Shown here one piece after another: positions 34,608 to 43,141 of a stretch of DNA of 64,000 nucleotides. The DNA is taken from positions 124,001 through 188,000 of the forward strand of contig NZ_JOCF01000003.1 of the NCBI RefSeq assembly GCF_000720635.1, in the 5' to 3' direction. Below the pieces are notes generated by a model that was not told where the DNA came from, did not search any database, and saw only the letters and a list, made by a program, of their open reading frames with translations. The DNA comes from Streptomyces sp. NRRL WC-3742. GTDB taxonomy: Bacteria; Actinomycetota; Actinomycetes; Streptomycetales; Streptomycetaceae. Position 1 is the first letter of the stretch. Every line of letters begins with the position of its first letter. The translations under genes and the position numbers were made by a program.

Positions 34608-35765
34608 TCAGCAGGTGGGTACGCCGGGGAGCCAGGCCGGGCCCTGGATGGAGATGTTGCTGATCCAGGAGCCGTCGGTGAGGCGGGACCAGGCGTCGTT
34701 GGTGTAGCCGTCGGCGGTCACCTGCTGGGCGTGGGCCTGGCAGACCACGTTGACGGTGGTGGGCTGCGGGAAGTAGTCCACGGCGGGGGAGTTGACGTTG
34801 GGCTGGGAGTGGGTGCGCACGTCGGTGGTCCAGGTCTGGAACGGTTGGCTGCTGCCGTTCGGCGGCGGGGTGGGGGTGCCGCCGCAGTCCGGGACGCCGG
34901 GGAGTGAGGCCGGGCCCTTGACGTAGATGTTGGTCAGCCAGGAGCCGTCGGTGAGGCGGGACCAGAGGTCGTTGGTGTAGCCCTCCGCGGTGACCGTCTC
35001 GGCGTGCTGCTGGCACGTCACCGACACCTGGGTGGGGCCGGGGAGGGTGCCGGTGACGGAGGCGTGGACGCTGGGCGCGGAGTGGGTGTGCACGTCGGTG
35101 CCCCAGGTCTCGAAGGTGGTGCCGCCGTTGGCGGGCGGGGGCGGCACCGTGCCGGAGCCGTCGATGCGGACGGCGCCCGCGTAGTCGCCGCCGGTGCGCA
35201 CCGGCGTGACCCGGACGTGGGTGCCCGACTGGTACGCCTCCACCATCTGTCCGGCGCCGAGGTAGACGGCGACGTGGTGGATGTGGCCGCTGCCCCAGAA
35301 CATCAGGTCGCCGGGGAGCAGCGGCGCGGAGCCCTGTGCGGCGGAGAACCTGGCCGCCGCGTCCGGGGTGTGGAACTGGTCGTCGGCCGTGCCGCTGAGC
35401 AGGTCGCGACCGGTCGCCCGGGCGTAGGCGTAGCGGGCCAGTCCGGAGCAGTCGAAGCCCAGGCGCTCGTCGTCGTGGAGGCTGGCGGGGTCGGAGCCGT
35501 CGTAGTAGCCGTACGTCGGGCCCGGGGTGGCGCCGTGGCCGCCGCCCCAGCTGTACCAGACGCCGAGCTGGCTGCACGCGGCGCGGACGGAAGCCTCGGC
35601 GGTGGCGGACGCGCCCGGGGCGAGGACGTCGCAGGCGGCCTGGGTGGACGCGGGGCCCTCGGGCGCGGCGTGCGCCGCCGCGGGCAGGGCGACGGAGAGG
35701 GCGAGGGCGGCGAGGGCGGCCAGCGAGCGGCCGGCGACGCGGGGCGTCCTGATGGTGGTGGTCAC
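34608..35765 (-). CDS. Secreted NlpC/P60 cell-wall hydrolase with two SH3-like domains
   Basis: The product has 385 residues. After a signal peptide (ending AAAHA), an NlpC/P60 peptidase domain spans about 40-190, with the catalytic Cys in LGFDCSGLARYAYA and His in HHVAVYLGAGQM. Two C-terminal repeats follow (FETWGTDVHTHSAPSVHASV and FQTWTTDVRTHSQPNVNSPA), each ending in a SRLTDGSW...NI block, similar to the small SH3-like proteins around it. It would cut peptidoglycan stem peptides. The GTG at 35765 has GGAGGAAG upstream. Two Pro-rich linkers separate the domains. Confidence 0.92.
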   Translation of the reverse strand: MTTTIRTPRVAGRSLAALAALALSVALPAAAHAAPEGPASTQAACDVLAPGASATAEASVRAACSQLGVWYSWGGGHGATPGPTYGYYDGSDPASLHDDERLGFDCSGLARYAYARATGRDLLSGTADDQFHTPDAAARFSAAQGSAPLLPGDLMFWGSGHIHHVAVYLGAGQMVEAYQSGTHVRVTPVRTGGDYAGAVRIDGSGTVPPPPANGGTTFETWGTDVHTHSAPSVHASVTGTLPGPTQVSVTCQQHAETVTAEGYTNDLWSRLTDGSWLTNIYVKGPASLPGVPDCGGTPTPPPNGSSQPFQTWTTDVRTHSQPNVNSPAVDYFPQPTTVNVVCQAHAQQVTADGYTNDAWSRLTDGSWISNISIQGPAWLPGVPTC

Positions 35766-35924
35766 GGTGCACTTCCTCCGTTGACGGTGTGTCATCCCGA
35801 GGACGGTTCCGGGGTCGAGGCGGTATGTCCCTGCTCGAAGTGACGTGCGTCACGGCCCTGCCGCTCATATCCGCTCCGGCCTTTCGACGTCTCCCGGATG
35901 CCCCCGCCGACCATGGGAGACGAC

Positions 35925-36320
35925 ATGGCTCTGTCCGAAGTGCCGACGACCGCCCGGCGCCGCTGGGCCGCCGCCCTCGCGTCCGCCGCGGCGCTGGGCG
36001 GCGCGCTGCTCGCGTCGCCCGCGGCCGCAGCCCCGCTGCCCGCCTACGAGGCGTACGTCTGGGCGAGCGACGTGAACCTGCGTCCGTGCCCGCAACTGTC
36101 CGACGCCTGCCGGCCCACCGGTGTGCGCCTCGGGCGCGAGTACGTCTCCGCCTACTGCCAGGCCCTCGGCGACCGCGTCGTCGACGGGACCTACGCGAAC
36201 GCCTACTGGGTCGAGGTCGCCGCGCACGGCCAGGTCGGCTGGATCAGCGCCGTTTACGTGCGCGGGGGCGACAACGACCGGCCCGCGCCCGGCATCCCGG
36301 GCCCCGACAGCTGTGTCTGA
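35925..36320 (+). CDS. Small secreted SH3-like protein (family member B)
   Basis: The product has 131 residues with a signal peptide ending ASPAAAA. YVWASDVNLRPCPQLSDAC and YWVEVAAHGQVGWISAVYV match member A closely. GGGAG precedes the ATG at 35925. It is divergent from the NlpC/P60 gene and followed 37 bp later by member C, probably on one transcript. Confidence 0.85.
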   Translation: MALSEVPTTARRRWAAALASAAALGGALLASPAAAAPLPAYEAYVWASDVNLRPCPQLSDACRPTGVRLGREYVSAYCQALGDRVVDGTYANAYWVEVAAHGQVGWISAVYVRGGDNDRPAPGIPGPDSCV

Positions 36321-36357
36321 CCCGTCCACCCACCGCCTTCCACGTCAGGAGACCGCT

Positions 36358-36714
36358 GTGCCCCGATTCCCGTCCCGCCGCCGCGGCGCCACGTCCGCCG
36401 TCGTCGTCCTCGCCGCCTCGGCCGTCCTGCTGGCCACCGCCCCGACGGCCGGGGCGCGCACGCTCGGCCCGTACAGCGTCACTGCGTACGAGACCGTCAA
36501 CATTCGTACGAAGCCCACGACTTCCTCCCGCGCCTTCGGTCAGGTCCGGGCCGGGGAGACCCGTACGGACGCCATGTGCTGGACCCACGGCGAGACCGTC
36601 CGGGACCACGGTTACACCAACGACGTATGGATCGGCTTCACCGAGGGGTGGGCCAGCGCGGTCTACCTCAAGGGGAACGAGTACGCGGGGCTGCCGGCCG
36701 ACGCGACCTGCTGA
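36358..36714 (+). CDS. Small secreted SH3-like protein (family member C)
   Basis: The product has 118 residues; the GTG at 36358 follows CAGGAG. The signal peptide ends near TAGA. VTAYETVNIRTKPTTSSRAF is a typical bacterial SH3 opening, and HGYTNDVWIGFTEGWASAVY echoes the repeats of the NlpC/P60 protein (GYTNDLWSRLTDGSW). Confidence 0.84.
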   Translation: MPRFPSRRRGATSAVVVLAASAVLLATAPTAGARTLGPYSVTAYETVNIRTKPTTSSRAFGQVRAGETRTDAMCWTHGETVRDHGYTNDVWIGFTEGWASAVYLKGNEYAGLPADATC

Positions 36715-36769
36715 GACCGAGCAGCCCGAAACGGGGGCGGGGCCAGGCGCCCGCCCCCCGCTTCGCTGC

Positions 36770-37267
36770 TTACCGCGCCTCGGCCAGCGCGGCCCGCATT
36801 TTGGCGAGGCCGCGCATCCGGTTGCGCTGGACGGTCCCCCGGTGCGCGCCCAGATGTTCGCCCGCCGCGTCGTGGGTGAGCCCCTCCAGGTCCACCAGGA
36901 TCACCGCGGCGGCCTCCTTCGGGGACAGCAGGGCGAGTAACTCCAGTGCCGCGAACCGGGTTTCGCAGTGCTCGACCCCTCCGTCCCAGCACGGTTCCGG
37001 CATCCGGCCGGTGGCTGTCTCCCGGCGCGAGGGCTGCCGCCAGGAGTCCCGAAGCAGGTTGAGCGCGGTGGCGGAGGCGTAGGCGTACGGGGGCTGCTGG
37101 AGGGTGAGGGGGCGCGTCCTCGCGCGGCGGGAGAGCCGCAGGTAGGTGTCCTGGAGCAGGTCGTCCGCGTCGTACGGGTTTCCGGTCATAGCCAGCAGCC
37201 GGCGGCGCAGCCGGGGCATCACCTCGGTGAAGGCGGCGTCGAACTCGGCCTGGTTCATGGTGCTCAT
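36770..37267 (-). CDS. ECF-type RNA polymerase sigma factor
   Basis: The product has 165 residues. Region 2 is clear (AFTEVMPRLRRRLLAMTGNP, then YDADDLLQDTYLRLSRRA) and region 4 reads LELLALLSPKEAAAVILVDL, then EGLTHDAAGEHLGAHRGTVQ. No anti-sigma gene is next to it. Its place inside the cluster of secreted SH3-like proteins suggests it may drive them (inference). Confidence 0.9.
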   Translation of the reverse strand: MSTMNQAEFDAAFTEVMPRLRRRLLAMTGNPYDADDLLQDTYLRLSRRARTRPLTLQQPPYAYASATALNLLRDSWRQPSRRETATGRMPEPCWDGGVEHCETRFAALELLALLSPKEAAAVILVDLEGLTHDAAGEHLGAHRGTVQRNRMRGLAKMRAALAEAR

Positions 37268-37363
37268 AGGACGTTCCCCAGAGGCACGTGAAGGGCGGCG
37301 CGCGCGGTTGGGGGACGCGCGCGCCGCCCTCCGGGGCGGAGAAGGATCAGGTCGTGGGGCCGG

Positions 37364-37783
37364 TCACCCGAAGTACGGGACGGGTTGGCCGTAGATGTCG
37401 ATGATGTCGCTGTCGCCGTTGGGGCCGCCGCTGACGAAGATCCCGCTGATCCAGCCCCACCTGTCGGTGCCGGGGAAGGCGATCCACGCCCACCGGTTGT
37501 TGTGGTAGGCCCCGTAGGACGCCTCGTCGCCGATCCACTCGCTGTCGACGCAGTAGTTCCCCGCGTTGACCGTGCCGATGGTCGGCTGGTTGAGGATCCG
37601 GCCGCCGTCCCAGGGGCTGTGGACCCGCACGTCGTTCGCCCAGACGTGGACGGTCGTGGTGCAGGAGGGCCCGCCGGTGGCGTGGGCGGGGGCCGCGGAG
37701 CCGACGCTCACCACGGCTCCGGCCAGGGCGGTGGCGGCCAGGGCCAGAGCCTGGGTGCGGCGGAGCCTGCCGAGCATCTTCAT
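37364..37783 (-). CDS. Small secreted SH3-like protein (family member D)
   Basis: The product has 139 residues; GAGGAG precedes the ATG at 37783. The signal peptide ends APAHA. TTVHVWANDVRVHSPWDGGR and WAWIAFPGTDRWGWISGIFV match member A in order and spacing, with fewer Cys (two). Confidence 0.85.
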   Translation of the reverse strand: MKMLGRLRRTQALALAATALAGAVVSVGSAAPAHATGGPSCTTTVHVWANDVRVHSPWDGGRILNQPTIGTVNAGNYCVDSEWIGDEASYGAYHNNRWAWIAFPGTDRWGWISGIFVSGGPNGDSDIIDIYGQPVPYFG

Positions 37784-37857
37784 GGTGTTCTCCTCTGTGT
37801 TCTCGGTGCTCGTGCGGGATGACGGGATGCGGGAGCCGAACTCCCGCTGCCGGGCCG

Positions 37858-38265
37858 TCAGCAGTGGTCGACGTGCGGTGACCAGTCCGCGAACCGCCCG
37901 GTGTTGAGGTAGTAGTCGTTCACGTAGACGGTGGCCTCGGAGACCTGGAACCAGTAGGTGTCCCCGTGCCCGTCCGCGTCGGGGGCCCCGGTGGTCCAGC
38001 AGACGAGCGGCACCTCGTCGCCGTTGTGGAGCTTCACGCCCTCCTGGACCCCGTGGGCGTAGTCCGGCGCGTTGTGCTGGGCGAGGTACGAGCCCGGGGC
38101 GATGGCGGTCACCGTGGTGCACACACTCGAGCCCCAGTTGGCGTAGCAGGGTTGGTGGAGGTCGACCGCGGCGGAGGCCGGGGACGCGAACAGGCCGCAG
38201 GCGGCCAGTGCGAGTCCGAAGGCGGTGGCCAGGCGGGCGGTGGCAGCGGCGGAAGGACGATGCAT
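37858..38265 (-). CDS. Small secreted protein (SH3-like family, divergent member E)
   Basis: The product has 135 residues; GAGGAG precedes the ATG at 38265. The signal peptide ends SPASA. The mature part has four Cys and the stretch VPLVCWTTGAPDADGHGDTY followed by WFQVSEATVYVNDYYLNTG, recalling the others loosely. It lies 74 bp upstream of member D on the same strand. Confidence 0.78.
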   Translation of the reverse strand: MHRPSAAATARLATAFGLALAACGLFASPASAAVDLHQPCYANWGSSVCTTVTAIAPGSYLAQHNAPDYAHGVQEGVKLHNGDEVPLVCWTTGAPDADGHGDTYWFQVSEATVYVNDYYLNTGRFADWSPHVDHC

Positions 38266-38620
38266 GAGGGAACTCCTCTCGAGGGGACGGCCGTCGGGGA
38301 GCCGCAGGGAAGGAGGCGCAGTCCGACTCGGAACGGCCTCGACGGCGAGCGGCTTCGGTTCGAAGAGCGCGGCCGTCGAACTCCTACGGTTCCCGCAGGC
38401 GGCATGCTTCGGCTATCCATTCGGCGGCGAACTGTGGTCCTTCGGCGGATAGTTGCCGCGCCGCTCGATCGCCGCCGGACCGACGGGGGCTCGGTCGAGG
38501 TTCGTTCCGCCCAGGTCGGACGGCCAGGCCCACAAAGGCCGTCGCTCTCAGGCCGTCACGTGGTGGCCGTTGCCGTTCTCACCCGGCCCCGGCCCCGGCC
38601 CCGGTGCAAGAGCGCCAGAG
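38266..38620. other. Intergenic stretch with a GC repeat
   Basis: No gene is seen. CCCCGG repeats four times at about 38586-38604 shortly before the TetR gene end and could act as a termination structure. The promoter of member E must lie at the left end. Confidence 0.4.
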
Positions 38621-39343
38621 TCACACTCGGTTACTGTCGTCGACGTTCAACGAGCGGACGAGCTGGGTGAGTTCGGCGTGGAAGAGCTTCTGCGGCGAGA
38701 GTGTCTGGGCGTGCAGGTGGCCGTAGATCTCCAGCGAGACCAGGCCGTGCAGGTGCCCCCAGATCCGCAGCGCCAGGGCCACCCCGGCCGGCGGTAGCGC
38801 GGGGAAGGCCGGGCGGACCTTGTCGAGGAGGCCGGGGTCGAAGTCGGCCCAGTCGAAGTCGCTGTCCCCGTAAGCCTGTTCGGCGTCGCCCCACGCCGTG
38901 TCCGCCAGCGCGGCGATGCCGATGCAGACCCGCCGGGCGGCGTCCGGCGCGGCGCCGCCGTCCGGGGCCCGGTAGCCGGGGACGGGGTCGCCGTAGATCA
39001 GCCGGAAGCCCTCGGGGTTGGCGAGCGCCCAGTTGCGGAAGGCGTGCGCCCAGGCCCGGATCCGCTCGGCCGGGGCGGCCTGTGCGGACGTGGTCCAGGC
39101 GGCGTCGACGGCGTCGGCGAGCGCGGTGTAGACGTCCGCGATGAGGACGGTGACCAGGTCGTCGCGGGTGGCGAAGTAGCCGTAGATGGCGTTGGCGGTC
39201 ATGCCCATCTCGCGGGCGATCGCCCGCAGGGTGATCGCGTCGGGGCCGCCCGAGCCCATCAACTCCAACGCTGTGCGCTTGATCTCGGCGGTCGTCTCGG
39301 CCCGCAGTCGCTCGCGTCGTCCGGTGCTTCGGGTGCCTGCCAC
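38621..39343 (-). CDS. TetR-family transcriptional regulator
   Basis: The product has 240 residues from the GTG at 39343. The N-terminal HTH is typical (ITLRAIAREMGMTANAIYGY, then FATRDDLVTVLIADV) and the C-terminal part resembles TetR_C_13-type ligand domains with WGHLHGLVSLEIYGHLH. It is divergent from an NAD(P)-binding protein, with an inverted repeat between them, and very likely represses it. Confidence 0.92.
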   Translation of the reverse strand: MAGTRSTGRRERLRAETTAEIKRTALELMGSGGPDAITLRAIAREMGMTANAIYGYFATRDDLVTVLIADVYTALADAVDAAWTTSAQAAPAERIRAWAHAFRNWALANPEGFRLIYGDPVPGYRAPDGGAAPDAARRVCIGIAALADTAWGDAEQAYGDSDFDWADFDPGLLDKVRPAFPALPPAGVALALRIWGHLHGLVSLEIYGHLHAQTLSPQKLFHAELTQLVRSLNVDDSNRV

Positions 39344-39388
39344 GGGCTCACTCTACAGCGTCACCGCACTGATTGCCGTGCATAAACT

Positions 39389-39417
39389 TCACGCCGTATA
39401 GTTTTCGCACGGCGTGA
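39389..39417. promoter_or_regulatory. Inverted repeat, probable TetR operator
   Basis: TCACGCCGT (39389-39397) and ACGGCGTGA (39409-39417) are perfect 9-bp inverted repeats with an 11-base spacer, inside the 149-bp divergent gap. The spacer is AT-rich and may contain the -10 of one promoter. Confidence 0.7.
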
Positions 39418-39492
39418 GACCGCTTGGCCGCCTTGCGCCGTCCGTCCGGCATGACCACGGCATGAACCACGGCATGAACCAAGGGGAGAACC

Positions 39493-40194
39493 ATGCACAT
39501 CGGCGTCATCGGAGCCACCGGCACCATCGGCAGTCGGGTCGTCACCGAGGCCCTCGGGCGCGGGCACCGCGTCACGGCGTTCAGTCGGGACGCCTCCGCG
39601 ATCACCGACCGGCGGGAGAACCTCGACTGGGCGAGCGTCGACGTCCTGGACGCCGCGAGCATCGCCGCCGTCCTGCCCGGCCTGGACGTCCTGATCAGCG
39701 GCTTCCAGCCCGGGAACGCGGCGAAGGACTTCGCCGACACCGTCCGGCGCTCGATCGCGGACCCGACCGTCTACGCGGCTGCCGCCCAGGCCCTCGTCAA
39801 GGCCCTGGAGAGCCACACCCGCACCCGGCTGATCGTCATCGGTGGCGCCGGCAGCCTGGAGACCGAGCCGGGCGTCGTCCGCGCCGACCACGACGAGCTC
39901 ATCCATGCGTCGCTCGACGAAATCGGCCTGCCCCGCGAGTACGCCGCCGCCGTACGCGGCCACCGGGAGGCGCTGAACGTCCTGCGCCTCTCGAACCGGC
40001 TCTGGACCTACTTCAGCCCCGCCGAGCAGATCGCCCCCGGCGAGCGCACCGGCCGCTTCCGGGTCGGCGGCGACCGGCCCGTGCTGGACTCCGACGGCCT
40101 GAGCCGGATCTCGGCGGAGGACGCCGCAGTCGCCCTGGTGGACGAGGCGGAACTGCCTCGCTTCGTCCAGCGCCGGTTCACCGTCGGCTACTGA
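39493..40194 (+). CDS. NAD(P)-binding (SDR-type, NmrA/YwnB-like) protein
   Basis: The product has 233 residues. The N-terminal GATGTIGSRV is the dinucleotide-binding loop of an atypical SDR, followed by VTAFSRDAS and the LIVIGGAGSLE strand near 117-127. There is no YxxxK pair in the usual place, as in NmrA-type proteins that reduce quinones or sense redox state. GGGGAG precedes the ATG at 39493. Likely induced when the divergent TetR repressor is relieved. Confidence 0.88.
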   Translation: MHIGVIGATGTIGSRVVTEALGRGHRVTAFSRDASAITDRRENLDWASVDVLDAASIAAVLPGLDVLISGFQPGNAAKDFADTVRRSIADPTVYAAAAQALVKALESHTRTRLIVIGGAGSLETEPGVVRADHDELIHASLDEIGLPREYAAAVRGHREALNVLRLSNRLWTYFSPAEQIAPGERTGRFRVGGDRPVLDSDGLSRISAEDAAVALVDEAELPRFVQRRFTVGY

Positions 40195-40299
40195 GGCGGC
40201 GGGCTGGGTCGGATCGCCGTCAACAGCACAGTCCTGCATAAGTAGTTGACGTATCGTCAGAGATGCGTGCCCGCCGCGTCGGCCGACCGGCCAGGCGGT

Positions 40300-40329
40300 C
40301 GCCAGGCACCCTCCCGAGGGCGCCTGGCG
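40300..40329. terminator. Hairpin terminator
   Basis: Arms 40300-40313 and 40316-40329 pair at 13 of 14 positions; the loop is two bases or slightly larger. It lies 100 bp after the NAD(P)-binding gene. Confidence 0.6.
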
Positions 40330-40395
40330 TGCCGGGGGCACCGGGGTGAGGGGTGCTCGGCGGGGCTGTCCGAGGGGGGCGGGCATACTGGCGCG

Positions 40396-41439
40396 GTGTC
40401 GACTGCCGAGGAACCCCACCAGCCCTCTTCCCGTGAGCCGGAGCCCGTGGCGCCCGGGCGGGAGGTACCCGATCCGTTCGAGGGGCTCGTCCTGGACGAG
40501 CGGTTCGTGAAGGACGCCGCCGTCAAGGAGCCGGGCGCGCGGGCGCGGATGCTCGCTGCGCGCTGGCGGGTGGAGCCGCCGGTGGATCCGGGGGGTCGCC
40601 GGTGGGCGCCGGGGGAGGGTTCCGGCGCGGTGCGACGGCGGCGGTGGGTTCTGGCCGGGCGGCGGCGCACGGTGGTGGTCGCGGGTACGGCGTTCGCGGT
40701 GCTGCTGGCTGTCCTGGTCGGGTCGGATCCGTACGGGGTGATGAACTGGGACGGCCCGGGGGGTCCGGGGGCCGTGCCCGCCTCCCCTCGGCCGGGTGCG
40801 GACGTGGCTCTGCCCGGCGGCGGGGTTTCCGACGGCAGCAGGTGCGGGGCCAAGGGCTTCCACTACTTCGCGCCGACGCCCGCGTCCTTCACCTACGCCC
40901 TCGGGTCGGAGCCGCCCGTCGCGCCGCCTGGACCGCAACTCGTGCTCGGCTCCTACGGGTTCTCGCGGTCCGGGGCGAAGGACCCCGGGCACTTCGAGTT
41001 CGGCCTGAATCTCGCCGCCGGCCCCGGCGGTCACACGCTGGACCTGTCCGCGCCGCTCGGCCCGCAGGGCGTGGCGGTGGAGATCGAGGGCCCGGACGGG
41101 CTGGTCGCCGGGGCCCACGGGCTCCCGGTCACGAGCGTCGAGGACGCTCCGCCCGGCGCAGGTGGCACCGTCCACGTCGGACCGGAGGGCGGCGCCTCCG
41201 TGCAGGTGACCCTCCCGGTCGAGGCGCTGTGCCGGGGCTTCGACGGCTTCGCCGTCGCGCAGCGCCTGACGGCGCCGATCGACTCGCACAACACCGTCAT
41301 CGGTGACCCGCCCTACCGGCTCACCGTCTCCATCTCGGACCCGGCGATCGGCGCATTCCGGCGCCAGGCCGGTTCGAAGGTGCCGGGCGACGTGCTGGCG
41401 ACCGACAACCGCAGTCCCGGAACGCTGTCGGTGGCTTGA
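40396..41439 (+). CDS. Single-pass membrane protein of unknown function
   Basis: The product has 347 residues. A cytosolic N-terminal part (DPFEGLVLDERFVKDAAVKE) precedes one membrane helix at about residues 93-112 (TVVVAGTAFAVLLAVLVG), then an outside domain with two Cys (SRCGAKGFHYFAP and EALCRGFDG) and beta-rich sequence. It resembles a conserved Streptomyces family of unknown role. The GTG at 40396 is a best guess; the frame runs further upstream without domain content. Confidence 0.78.
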   Translation: MSTAEEPHQPSSREPEPVAPGREVPDPFEGLVLDERFVKDAAVKEPGARARMLAARWRVEPPVDPGGRRWAPGEGSGAVRRRRWVLAGRRRTVVVAGTAFAVLLAVLVGSDPYGVMNWDGPGGPGAVPASPRPGADVALPGGGVSDGSRCGAKGFHYFAPTPASFTYALGSEPPVAPPGPQLVLGSYGFSRSGAKDPGHFEFGLNLAAGPGGHTLDLSAPLGPQGVAVEIEGPDGLVAGAHGLPVTSVEDAPPGAGGTVHVGPEGGASVQVTLPVEALCRGFDGFAVAQRLTAPIDSHNTVIGDPPYRLTVSISDPAIGAFRRQAGSKVPGDVLATDNRSPGTLSVA

Positions 41440-41481
41440 CCCTCGTACCGGTCCCGAAGTGCCTGGCATACGCGGGCCGTG

Positions 41482-41649
41482 ATGGATGTCCAGGAGTTCC
41501 GGGCCCTGATCGACGAGGCGTGCGCCGAGGTCGACGCACTGGAACCGGACCTCGACTACTCCAGGGGTGGATCCCGATCACACATTCCCTGCCCGGCCCA
41601 CACAGCGCCGGCCATTTCTATTCAGCGGGTAGGAGATAAAGGCAGCTGA
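41482..41649 (+). pseudogene. Probable 5' remnant of a small gene
   Basis: The first 27 codons from ATG 41482 (MDVQEFRALIDEACAEVDAL) look like a genuine helical N-terminus, after which the frame turns to unlikely codons and stops. It sits next to the antiporter at the likely left border of the NRPS cluster, so an insertion or rearrangement may have cut it. Weakly supported. Confidence 0.35.
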
Positions 41650-41674
41650 ATTTCCTGCTGAAGCGGCGGCACAC

Positions 41675-42931
41675 TCACACCTCGGCCGACTCCGGGACCT
41701 GGCGCTTCCGGGGTTCGGACAGCTCGCGGTCGAAAAGCCGTCGCGGGTAGACCGCCATCAGCAGTGGGCTGGTCATGGCGGTGGTGACGACCGCCATCAG
41801 CACCATCAGCGAGTACAGCGAGGTGTCGAGCATGCCGAGTTGCAGCCCCACGCTGAGGATCACCAGCTCGGTCAGGCCCCTGGTGTTCATCAGCGCCGCG
41901 AGCGCCGCGGACTCCCGGCGGGCGATGCGGCAGGCGCGGGCCGCCAGGTAGGCGCCGCCGAGCTTGCCGCCGATGGCGGCGAGCAGGATGAGGGCGAACT
42001 CGCCGATGGAGGCGGGGTTGATGACGGACAGGTCGACCTTGAGGCCGGCGGCGAGGAAGAAGACCGGCATCAGGAGGAGGTTGCCGATCCGGCCGAGGCC
42101 CCCCTCGATCTCGCGGCGGAACTGCCCGGACTCGTCGCGGGGCACGACCAGGCCGAAGACGAAGGCGCCGAAGATGAAGTGCAGGCCCATCCACTCGGTC
42201 AGGGCTCCGGAGACCAGCAGCCCGGCGAGCACGGTGGTCAGGCTGCCGGCGCTGCCGGGGCGTCGGCCGAGTGAGAGGCGGCGCAGCAGCGGGCCCACCA
42301 CCGTGAAGAGCAGCAGCAGGTAGAGCGGGAAGAGGACCAGCCGCCACTGGTCGGCGCCGCCGTTCCCCACCACCGCCACCACCACGGCCAGGACCGACCA
42401 GGCCAGTACGTCGCTGGCGGCGGCGCAGGTGAGGGCGAGTCCGCCCAGTTGGGTGCCCTGCATGCGGAGGTCGGTGAGGATGCGGGCCAGCACCGGGAAC
42501 GCGGTGACGGACATGGCGGCGGCCATGAAGAGCACGAATCCGGTCATGTCGTGGGTGGGGTGGTTGCGCACCAGGACGAAGGCGAGTGCGCCGCCGAGCA
42601 CCATGGGCAGCAGCATCGAGCCGAGGGCGACGCCGCCCGCTGCCCGGCCCCGGCCCTTCAGGAGGCCGCGGTCGAACTCCAGGCCCACGACGAACATGAA
42701 GACGGCCACGCCGACGTTCGCCAGCGCGTTGAAGAAGGGCAGTTCGCCGGCGGGGAAGAGCAGCCGGGTGTGCGCGCCGTGGAACAGGGTGGGCCCGAGG
42801 AGGATGCCCGCGAGGATCTCGCCGATCACCGCGGGCTGGCCCAGCCGTTGCGCCGCGAGGCCGCAGAGGCGGGCGAAGCCGAGGCAGACCGCCAGGCCGA
42901 CGAAGAAGAGGACGAGCTGGTGTGACGTCAC
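41675..42931 (-). CDS. CPA2-family cation/proton antiporter
   Basis: The product has 418 residues and about 12 membrane helices. RLGQPAVIGEILAGILLGPT is the conserved start of CPA2 antiporters, and AAAMSVTAFPVLARILTDL and CAAASDVLAW provide the ion-binding Asp region. There is no C-terminal TrkA domain. Such antiporters often lie at the edges of actinomycete NRPS clusters, where they may aid resistance or pH balance. It is divergent from the first A-PCP gene. Confidence 0.92.
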   Translation of the reverse strand: MTSHQLVLFFVGLAVCLGFARLCGLAAQRLGQPAVIGEILAGILLGPTLFHGAHTRLLFPAGELPFFNALANVGVAVFMFVVGLEFDRGLLKGRGRAAGGVALGSMLLPMVLGGALAFVLVRNHPTHDMTGFVLFMAAAMSVTAFPVLARILTDLRMQGTQLGGLALTCAAASDVLAWSVLAVVVAVVGNGGADQWRLVLFPLYLLLLFTVVGPLLRRLSLGRRPGSAGSLTTVLAGLLVSGALTEWMGLHFIFGAFVFGLVVPRDESGQFRREIEGGLGRIGNLLLMPVFFLAAGLKVDLSVINPASIGEFALILLAAIGGKLGGAYLAARACRIARRESAALAALMNTRGLTELVILSVGLQLGMLDTSLYSLMVLMAVVTTAMTSPLLMAVYPRRLFDRELSEPRKRQVPESAEV

Positions 42932-42948
42932 CTTGAATGGCCTTTCAC

Positions 42949-43009
42949 AGCGATACGACGATACGGCGGTACAGCGAAACAGCGATACGGCGATACGGCG
43001 ATACAGGTC
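42949..43009. repeat. Short CGATACGG-type repeats in a divergent promoter region
   Basis: Variants of AGCGATACGG recur about six times in 61 bases, mostly with an 8- to 9-bp period, between the antiporter and the A-PCP gene. The irregular period argues against a CRISPR array; regulator binding or slippage is possible. Confidence 0.65.
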
Positions 43010-43141
43010 GGGGTATCCGCGGAATGAGCCTTTTCGGCCACGGAGAGGGAGGGGGGAGAAAAATTCGAATCGGACTCTGCGAAGGGAAAGGAAAAGGCGG
43101 TAGCATCGGCTGGCACGGTTGACTGTCCAGCAGGGGGAACG

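Noticed and set aside
37858..38265. Divergent member E as another RiPP precursor
   Set aside because: It has a classical secretion signal and four Cys in a globular-looking sequence, unlike the leader/core layout at 12725 and 19691.
42949..43009. CRISPR array
   Set aside because: Units are 8-10 bp with no spacers of uniform length and no cas genes nearby.
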